From contig NZ_JACHJW010000001.1 of NCBI RefSeq assembly GCF_014203835.1, positions 2,379,176 to 2,443,175 on the forward strand: 64,000 nucleotides of DNA, in the 5' to 3' direction. This document shows, in pieces, positions 58,115 to 64,000 of the stretch. The stretch is from Micromonospora polyrhachis (GTDB lineage: Bacteria; Actinomycetota; Actinomycetes; Mycobacteriales; Micromonosporaceae). The position numbers were made by a program, and so were the translations under genes. Each line of letters starts with the position of its first letter. The stretch's first letter is position 1. The notes under the pieces were generated by a model. It made no database searches. It was not told where the DNA came from and saw only the letters and a program-made list of their open reading frames with translations.

Positions 58115-58957
58115 ATGTCCAGACCGACACCACCGCTGGCCGGGCCGACACCGCAGCGACGTACGGCACCCCGGGCCAGGGGAATCGCCACGCTGACCCC
58201 GGGGAGCGGGTCCGCGCGGATCACCGACGAACGGGCGTTCTCGACGACCGCGGGAAGTCCGAGCGGGCCACCCCGGGTGGTCGCGTTCGTCGCGGGTAAC
58301 GGAGGCGTCGGCACCACGAGCACGGCAACGGCCGTCGCGCTCACGCTCGCCACTCTGCTACCGGGACAGGTAGCCCTGGCAGACACCGGAACGGCGACGG
58401 CATCCCTCGCCGTCCGACTCGGCGGCTCCACCGGGGTGGACTCGATGGCGGTCGCGTCGCGAGGCAACGAACCGGTCGTGGTGGCCGGGGTGACCGTGGT
58501 GGACGGTGCGCCGTGGGAAACCCCGCTGTCCCGGCCCGCGCTAGCCCGCATCGTTGCCGACCTGCGCGAAGAACACCACTACACCTTGCTGGACGTCGGC
58601 AACGACGCCAGCGACGTTGGCCACGGCGCACTGGCTCGCGCCGATCGGATCGTGGTCGTCACGACACCGGCACCGGACGCGGTCGCCGCCGCTGGACGCA
58701 CGCTGCACCGGGTACGCGCATTGGACCAGGATCGGGTCCGGAACGTCGTCTTCGCGCTGGTCGACCTACCGGGGGGTGGTTGGCGACACCGATGGGGCAG
58801 GGCGCAGCCACAGATTCCCGACGTGGACCGGTCGACAGTCATCGACGTGCCATGGGAGCCGACGTTGTCCGCTGGCGTACCGGTCGACCTGCACCGGATG
58901 CACCGTCGTAGCCGCGCCGCGCTCCTGCGCCTGGCCGCTGTCGGATGTGCCGACTGA
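58115..58957 (+). CDS. MinD/ParA-like protein with degenerate Walker A
   Basis: A 280-residue protein of the ParA/MinD/CpaE-like superfamily. After a ~50-residue Pro/Arg-rich tail comes VVAFVAGNGGVGTTSTATAV (residues ~55-74). In ParA/MinD this would be KGGVGKT(S/T), but both the signature Lys (here N62) and the P-loop Lys (T67) are lost. The remaining fold is kept: VALADTGTATASLAVRLGG, YTLLDVGNDASDVGHG and RIVVVTTPAPDAVAAA. Hence nucleotide binding is doubtful, and it may act as a scaffold. The ATG at 58115 has GGGAGGACC upstream. It heads the FN3/MoxR/DUF58 cluster. Confidence 0.82.
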   Translation: MSRPTPPLAGPTPQRRTAPRARGIATLTPGSGSARITDERAFSTTAGSPSGPPRVVAFVAGNGGVGTTSTATAVALTLATLLPGQVALADTGTATASLAVRLGGSTGVDSMAVASRGNEPVVVAGVTVVDGAPWETPLSRPALARIVADLREEHHYTLLDVGNDASDVGHGALARADRIVVVTTPAPDAVAAAGRTLHRVRALDQDRVRNVVFALVDLPGGGWRHRWGRAQPQIPDVDRSTVIDVPWEPTLSAGVPVDLHRMHRRSRAALLRLAAVGCAD

Positions 58958-59008
58958 GCCGCCCTGCGGATGTGCCGACTGAGCCGCCCTGCGGGTGTGC
59001 CGACTGAG
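58944..59008 (+). repeat. 25-bp tandem repeat at the ParA-like stop
   Basis: Copies at 58944-58968 and 58969-58993 are identical (GATGTGCCGACTGAGCCG...). A partial third copy (58994-59008) differs at one base. The TGA stop (58955-58957) is in the first copy and recurs in the others. Confidence 0.88.
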
Positions 59009-59169
59009 GACGGGTAACGATGACGGTCCACTGTGGTTGGTATTCGACTGCCTCGGGCCATTGGGTGGATAGACAAGCTCGGTTAGGCTGACGGCGCGCG
59101 CCCGTTACCGGCGAGAGCCGGTGTGCACAACTGTCTGTCGGTGATCCGGCGAGGCCCGGAGGTGTGGCC

Positions 59170-61782
59170 GTGAGTTGGCTCCGCTCGATTGGCGCTCGAA
59201 TTCGTCACGGCTCCTCCGGGGCGATCGTCACGGTGGTCACGGCGGCGCTGCTGGGCAGCGTCCTCACCCTCGGAGCAACCGGTCACGCACCGGAGGTCTT
59301 CGACGGCAACGCCTGGCTGTGGAGTCGGCAGGCCGGTGAACTGGCCCGGGTCAACGCCAACTCCGGCACGGTCGACCTGCGCACCCCGCTGCTCGACTCA
59401 CGCGGCCATCCGGTGCGGGTGACCCAGGACGACCAGAACCTTCTGCTGCACGACCTGAAGACCGGCCGGGTCACCTCGATGGACCTCACCCGAATGGGGT
59501 TCTCCGGCTCCCTGGCCCTGGCTCCGGGTGCCGACGTGACGATGCTGCTGTCCCAGGGGCTTGCGGTGATCGTCGACCGTGCCCGCGGCCTGGTCCGCTC
59601 GGTCGACCCGGCCAGCCTCCAGGCTCGCGGGGAGCCGCTGCAACTACCCGCACCCCTGGTGGGGGGCGCGTTCGACGCCTCGGGCACGCTCTGGCTCGGT
59701 CTGCCCGAGCAGGGCACCGTGGTCGCGATCGGTGCGGCCAGCAAGGGAAAAGTCGAGGTACGACGTACCGTGCCGGTCGCCGCTCCCGGTCAGCAACTGG
59801 CGATCAGCGTGCTCGATCGCGGTGTGCTGGCGGTCGACCGGGGCGGCGACCAACTCGTGGTCGTGGTCGGCCAGCAGGTCCACCGGGTGACCTCACCGGT
59901 ACGACTGCGTGGCGCGCTGGTCCCGGAGCGCACGGTCGGCGCGCTCGCCGCCGTGACAGTCCCGCAGGCCGGGGCCATCGTCGCGGTCGAGAACACCGAC
60001 CGGGGCGGACCGGTACACCGGCTCCCACTGCCCACCGGAGAACGGACGGACCAGCCGGCGCTGCCGTTCTCCGGTCGGGTCTACGTCCCGGACCAGCCAT
60101 CAGGCACGGTCCGGGTGCTCGACCTGGCCGGCACCGAAGCCCCGCCGCTACGCCTGCCCCAGGCGCAGGGCGACCTGGAGTTGCAGGTACGCGAGCAGCA
60201 CCTCTTCATCAACTCGGCGGACGCCCCGGTCGCCTGTGTGGTGGACGGTCGCGGCACGGTGAAGGTCGTCGACAAGTACGGGCCGAAGGCGAGCGTCCCC
60301 GGCCCGGGTGATCCGACCGCGAGCCCCACTCCCACCCCCACCCCGGACACTGGTACGGGTGCCCCGGGCACCCGGCCGACGCCGGGTGAGAGCGAGCGAC
60401 CGGACGAACCCGACGATCCGGGTGCCCAACCACCGGGCCCACCGGTGCCGGTGACCGCACTGGCCGGCGACGGACGGGTCGAGCTGCACTGGGGACGAGC
60501 CGCCGCCGGTTCCGCCCGGGTCGACGGCTACCGCGTCGAGTGGGCAGGGGGCAGCACCCAGGTGACCGGCCGCACCCTCTCCACCACCATCCGGGGCCTG
60601 CGCAACGGTGAGACGTACCGGTTCCGGGTGACCGCGCACAACCGGCACGGCTGGGGGCCGCCCGCGCTCTCCGGGCCGGTCGTCCCGGTCGACCGGGTGC
60701 CGGCATCGGCCGGTACGCCCACCGCGTCGGCCAGCCCCGGGCGGGTCATCGTGACCTGGGCCGGAGTCTCCGGTGCCCGGGACTACGTGGTCGTCCCGCT
60801 TCGCAACGGCGACGCGGGCAGCGATCCGCCGCAGACGGTCACCGGCACCTCGGCCGAGTTCGCCGGCCTGGCTGCCGGCCACCGCTACCGGTTCACGGTG
60901 ACGGCACGCAACGACGCGGGTGGGGCCGCTCCGGCCAGTCCACCCAGCAACGAGGTGGTGCCGTACGCCGTACCGGGGCGGCCGGGCACGGTAGCCGGGC
61001 GCCAGGTCGGCCCGAACCGTTACGAGATCACCTGGACGGCGGCGGCAGCCAACGGCCGACCGGTGCAGCAATACCAGGTACGCACCGGCGACGGTCAGTC
61101 GCTGGGCAGTACGGCCGGCGGGACGCGCCGGCTGACCGTCTCCGCCACCGGGCTGACCCGGGTGACGGTGACCGCGGTCAACGAGGCCGGGGAAGGTGCT
61201 GCCGGCTCCGGGGCGGTGACCGCCGCGACCGCACCGGTCGTCCAGATCACCGACGTGTCGGTCACCGCCTTGTCGGTGCGGGTCCGGTTCACCGTCCGAG
61301 ACGGCGGTATCACCGCCACCTGCACCACCACGGCGGGCGAGCGCTCCGCGACCGGCTGCGGCACCACCACGGTGACCGGGCTGGCCGCCCACACCAGCTA
61401 CGAGGTGAAGGTCCAGGCACGTAACCCGATGGGGACCGGCCAGGCCACCACCACGGTGACCACCGACTACCCACAGGTGGGCGGGGTGGTCACCTGCCGG
61501 GATGCACCGACCAACAAGGACCCGGAATACTGCACCTCGACCGGGGGCATCCGGGTCTTCCCCCGCGCACGTTGGCAGCCCGGCACCGAGCTGCGGCGGC
61601 TGATGCCGGGCAGCCGGATCGTGGCGACCTGCCGGGTCACCGGCGAACACCTGGAGGCCGGGGTCTACAACCGCCACAAGGCGAGCGACCAGTGGCTACG
61701 CCTGACCACCGGCGGATACATCGCCTGGGTCTGGGTGACCCTCGACAACGGTGACGACATCAATGCCCTACCCCGTTGCTGA
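59170..61782 (+). CDS. Membrane-anchored fibronectin-III protein
   Basis: An 870-residue protein from GTG 59170 (GGAGG seven bases upstream). One membrane helix (AIVTVVTAALLGSVLTLGAT) anchors an extracytoplasmic part. Residues ~40-390 form a beta-propeller-like domain of repeated strands (NAWLWSRQAGELARVNANSG, then GTLWLGLPEQGTVVAIG). A Pro/Thr/Asp linker leads to three FN3 domains (about 427-690: YRFRVTAHNRHGWGPPALSG, YRFTVTARNDAGGAAPASPP and VTVTAVNEAGEGAAGSG), a more divergent fourth, and a C-terminal SH3-like domain with four to six cysteines (GGIRVFPRARW, WLRLTTGGYIAWVWVTLDN). A surface scaffold or sensor; it forms one unit with MoxR and DUF58. Confidence 0.9.
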   Translation: MSWLRSIGARIRHGSSGAIVTVVTAALLGSVLTLGATGHAPEVFDGNAWLWSRQAGELARVNANSGTVDLRTPLLDSRGHPVRVTQDDQNLLLHDLKTGRVTSMDLTRMGFSGSLALAPGADVTMLLSQGLAVIVDRARGLVRSVDPASLQARGEPLQLPAPLVGGAFDASGTLWLGLPEQGTVVAIGAASKGKVEVRRTVPVAAPGQQLAISVLDRGVLAVDRGGDQLVVVVGQQVHRVTSPVRLRGALVPERTVGALAAVTVPQAGAIVAVENTDRGGPVHRLPLPTGERTDQPALPFSGRVYVPDQPSGTVRVLDLAGTEAPPLRLPQAQGDLELQVREQHLFINSADAPVACVVDGRGTVKVVDKYGPKASVPGPGDPTASPTPTPTPDTGTGAPGTRPTPGESERPDEPDDPGAQPPGPPVPVTALAGDGRVELHWGRAAAGSARVDGYRVEWAGGSTQVTGRTLSTTIRGLRNGETYRFRVTAHNRHGWGPPALSGPVVPVDRVPASAGTPTASASPGRVIVTWAGVSGARDYVVVPLRNGDAGSDPPQTVTGTSAEFAGLAAGHRYRFTVTARNDAGGAAPASPPSNEVVPYAVPGRPGTVAGRQVGPNRYEITWTAAAANGRPVQQYQVRTGDGQSLGSTAGGTRRLTVSATGLTRVTVTAVNEAGEGAAGSGAVTAATAPVVQITDVSVTALSVRVRFTVRDGGITATCTTTAGERSATGCGTTTVTGLAAHTSYEVKVQARNPMGTGQATTTVTTDYPQVGGVVTCRDAPTNKDPEYCTSTGGIRVFPRARWQPGTELRRLMPGSRIVATCRVTGEHLEAGVYNRHKASDQWLRLTTGGYIAWVWVTLDNGDDINALPRC

Positions 61783-61824
61783 CCGCACCGACCGACCCAG
61801 TTTCTGACCGACCCGAGGAGCACC

Positions 61825-62802
61825 GTGCCGCCACCCCCCAACCCTGACGAGGTCGGTACGGCCGCCACGGCGCTCGCCAGCCTCACCGACGCCATCGCCA
61901 CCGTGCTGCTCGGCAAGACGGAGACGATCCGGTTGGCGGTGACGGCGCTCGTCGCGCAGGGGCACCTGCTGATCGAGGACGTGCCCGGGGTGGGCAAGAC
62001 GACCCTGGCCCGGGCGATGGCCGCCGCCGTCACCGGGCAGTGGCGGCGGATCCAGTTCACCCCGGACCTGCTGCCCTCGGACGTGTCCGGCGTGACCATC
62101 TACCACCAGGCCAGCGGCACCTTCGAGTTCCATCCCGGCCCGGTGTTCGCCAACATCGTCATCGCCGACGAGATCAACCGGGCGTCCCCGAAGACCCAGT
62201 CGGCACTGCTGGAGGTGATGGAGGAACGGTTCGTCACCGTCGACGGGGTACGTCACCCGGTGCCCCGACCGTTCCTGGTGGTCGCCACGCAGAACCCGGT
62301 CGAGATGGACGGCACCTACCGGCTTCCCGAGGCCCAACTCGACCGGTTCCTGATGAAGCTGTCGATCGGATATCCGGACGAGGCAGCCGAACTGGAGGTG
62401 ATGCGGGGCGACGCGGAGCGTTCTCCGGAACGGATCGAGCCGGTCCTCGACACCGCTGCGGTGGCCCGGTTGGCGGAGCTCGCGCGGCGGGTCGACGTAC
62501 ACGACGAGATCTACGGTTACATCCGGCGGATCGCGGTCGCCAGCCGGCGTCACCCCGACATCCGGGTCGGCCTCTCCCCCCGGGCGTGCGTGGCGCTGGC
62601 CCGCGGTGCCCGCGCCCACGCGCTCGGCACCGGCCGGGGCTATGTGCTGCCCGAGGACGTCAAGTCCCTGGCCCCGACGGTGTGCGCGCACCGGCTGCTG
62701 ATCACCCCTGACGCCGCCCTACGCGGGCAGACCGGCGCCGACGTGATGGCCGGGATCGTCGCCGAGGTGGCCGCACCCCACCCGGTGTCGGCCGCCCGTT
62801 GA
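61825..62802 (+). CDS. MoxR-family AAA+ ATPase
   Basis: A 325-residue cytoplasmic AAA+ chaperone. Walker A VPGVGKTTLARA, Walker B VIADEINRASPKTQSALLEV, sensor 1 VATQNPVEMDGTYRLPEAQL and sensor 2 SPRACVALARGARA are clear. MoxR ATPases work with VWA/DUF58 proteins to mature or assemble targets. GTG start at 61825 with GAGGAGC upstream. Its stop overlaps the next start by one base (TGATG). Confidence 0.95.
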   Translation: MPPPPNPDEVGTAATALASLTDAIATVLLGKTETIRLAVTALVAQGHLLIEDVPGVGKTTLARAMAAAVTGQWRRIQFTPDLLPSDVSGVTIYHQASGTFEFHPGPVFANIVIADEINRASPKTQSALLEVMEERFVTVDGVRHPVPRPFLVVATQNPVEMDGTYRLPEAQLDRFLMKLSIGYPDEAAELEVMRGDAERSPERIEPVLDTAAVARLAELARRVDVHDEIYGYIRRIAVASRRHPDIRVGLSPRACVALARGARAHALGTGRGYVLPEDVKSLAPTVCAHRLLITPDAALRGQTGADVMAGIVAEVAAPHPVSAAR

Positions 62803-63956
62803 TGCCGACCGTACGCGGTTGGACGGTGCTCGCGGTCAGCGCGCTGCTGCTCGTCCTCGGCCTGGTCGTCGGCTACCGGGAGTTGCCCGTGCTGGGTGGC
62901 GTGGGGATGGTGGCCGTCAGCGTCGCTGCCGGCTGGGTCGGTTGGCCACCCCGACTGGCGGTGGATCGCACCCTGCGCCCGGCCCGGACACACCGGGGCG
63001 GAAGTTGCCAGGTGGTGCTGGACCTCCACACCGCCTCCGGCCGCACCCGCCGGTTCACGGCCACCGACGCGCTGGTCGGGCCGGTAGGCCAGCAGGGGCG
63101 AGACCGGATCGTCCCGGTACCCGCCGTCCAGGTGCGTGGTGGCATGCCGACCCGGCTGACCTATCCGCTGCCCACCGACCGGCGTGGGGTGTTCGGCGTG
63201 GGCCCGCTACGGATCGCCCGTACCGACCCGCTGGGGCTCTGTCGAATGCAGCGGCGGGTCGGCTCCAGCGACCGACTGGTGGTACGACCGCGTTGGCATC
63301 GACTACGCGCCCTGCCGGCCGGGATCGCGCCCAACCTCGACGGCACAGTGGACGGTGCCCGGCACGGCAGTATCGCGTTCCACGCGTTGCGGGAATACCG
63401 CACCGGTGACGACCTGCGGCACGTGCACTGGCGCACCAGCGCCCGGGTAGGTGAGCTGATGGTCCGGGAGTACGTGGACACCGCACTACCCCAGGTCGTG
63501 CTACTGCTCGACGACCGAGCCGAGGCGTACCAGGGGCACCCGGAGCTGATCGAGGAGGCCGTCGAGGTGGCCGCATCGCTCCTGGTCAGCACCCTGGACT
63601 CCGGCACGCCGGTAAGCCTGCACCTGGCGTCGGCCCAAGGCGTGGCCGCGACGACCAGCTCCGGGCTGGACCTGCTGGCCCAGGTGCGACCGGTGGCCGG
63701 GGTGGACCTGGCCGGGGCGGTACGCCGTACCCGCAGCGACGGCCCGCGCCGGGACACGTTCATCCTGGTCACCGGCTCGGACGTGGACCTGGCCCCGGCC
63801 GTCGCCGCAGCCGACGGATATCCGCAGGTGATGGTGGTGGCGCTCGGCCCGACTACCGTCCGACGGTCCGCACCGCCGGGCGACGTCGCCCTTGTCAGCG
63901 CCGGCGACGCGGTGGAGTTCGCCAGTCGATGGGACCGGCCGGCACGATGGGCATGA
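62802..63956 (+). CDS. DUF58 domain protein
   Basis: A 384-residue protein. Two N-terminal helices (LAVSALLLVLGLVVGYRELP and VLGGVGMVAVSVAAGWVGWP) anchor it, then a beta region, then a DUF58/VWA-like domain: YRTGDDLRHVHWRTSARVGE, PQVVLLLDDRAEAYQGHPEL, and FILVTGSDVDLAPAV. This class partners with MoxR. ATG at 62802 overlaps the MoxR stop. Its end (63956) overlaps the next start. Confidence 0.95.
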   Translation: MPTVRGWTVLAVSALLLVLGLVVGYRELPVLGGVGMVAVSVAAGWVGWPPRLAVDRTLRPARTHRGGSCQVVLDLHTASGRTRRFTATDALVGPVGQQGRDRIVPVPAVQVRGGMPTRLTYPLPTDRRGVFGVGPLRIARTDPLGLCRMQRRVGSSDRLVVRPRWHRLRALPAGIAPNLDGTVDGARHGSIAFHALREYRTGDDLRHVHWRTSARVGELMVREYVDTALPQVVLLLDDRAEAYQGHPELIEEAVEVAASLLVSTLDSGTPVSLHLASAQGVAATTSSGLDLLAQVRPVAGVDLAGAVRRTRSDGPRRDTFILVTGSDVDLAPAVAAADGYPQVMVVALGPTTVRRSAPPGDVALVSAGDAVEFASRWDRPARWA

Positions 63957-64000
63957 GAGACCTGGTCGCCACCGGGGCGGCAGCCACGGCGTGCGCGGCG
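63953..64000 (+). CDS. Start of next gene, probably a transglutaminase-like membrane protein
   Basis: Sixteen codons (MRDLVATGAAATACAA) before the window ends, starting at an ATG that overlaps the DUF58 stop (ATGA). The position after MoxR-DUF58 is normally taken by a DUF3488/transglutaminase-like membrane protein; this is inferred from synteny only. An ATG two codons earlier (63947) is possible. Confidence 0.5.
   Translation, partial: MRDLVATGAAATACAA

Overview
This window is very G+C-rich with strong GC bias at third codon positions, many GTG/TTG starts and a typical high-GC actinomycete gene set: the DUF3107 / ferritin-like / DEAD-helicase neighbourhood, an XRE-DUF5753 + DUF397 pair, polyphosphate-glucokinase-like ROK kinase, PknB-type kinase, DUF3152 proteins and a MoeZ fusion. 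Together with AGGAAGGG/CCCTTCCT palindromes at gene ends, I infer a filamentous actinomycete, most likely Micromonosporaceae. No rRNA, tRNA, CRISPR array, prophage or large biosynthetic cluster was seen. Most of the window looks like ordinary chromosome with a few accessory insertions.

Layout. 1-4.7 kb: end of an MFS transporter, proline genes proB-proA, a small hypothetical gene and moeZ. 4.9-9.8 kb: two adjacent secreted DUF3152 putative metalloproteases and a 911-residue repeat-rich proline-rich protein. 9.9-15.3 kb: TetR regulator, DUF3107, ferritin-like protein, DEAD-box RNA helicase and a methyltransferase. 15.5-20.4 kb: small HTH regulator, His-rich membrane-anchored protein, NlpC/P60 cell-wall hydrolase, a 42-bp perfect palindrome, and a RecQ-like helicase fused to a phosphoribosyltransferase-like domain. 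20.6-24.5 kb: regulators, a CoaD-like nucleotidyltransferase, a methyltransferase, the DUF397/DUF5753 pair and small ORFs.

24.5-38.5 kb: TrkH-TrkA potassium uptake; a Ser/Thr kinase with an extracellular CBM2 fold; a fused membrane/spermidine-synthase-like protein; a secreted coiled-coil protein ending in an LAS-like metallopeptidase domain; a translationally coupled signalling operon (PP2C response regulator, CHASE3 histidine kinase, response regulator, inositol-monophosphatase-like enzyme); and an M28 peptidase. 38.8-49.7 kb: membrane protein of unknown function, methyltransferase, D-amino-acid oxidase, Smr, TPR, ROK kinase, ABC-F ATPase, BON-methyltransferase fusion, Nudix hydrolase, and a ceramidase-like plus nuclease-like secreted pair.

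49.9-64 kb: P450 + ferredoxin; an operon with a divergent Nramp-like transporter and two PRC-barrel proteins; HD hydrolase; a secreted glycoside-hydrolase-like protein; a lone IS200/IS605-type tnpB with a visible right-end hairpin; and a cluster of a ParA/MinD-like protein lacking both Walker lysines, a fibronectin-III membrane protein, MoxR, DUF58 and the start of what is probably a transglutaminase gene.

The most unusual pattern is that at least six unrelated genes have their stop codon inside a short tandem or direct duplication (8 to 42 bp period), with others having tandem repeats just before or after the stop. No single clearly undescribed system dominates. The best leads are the Nramp-like/PRC operon, the RecQ-phosphoribosyltransferase fusion, the ParA-like/FN3/MoxR/DUF58 cluster and the stop-codon repeats.
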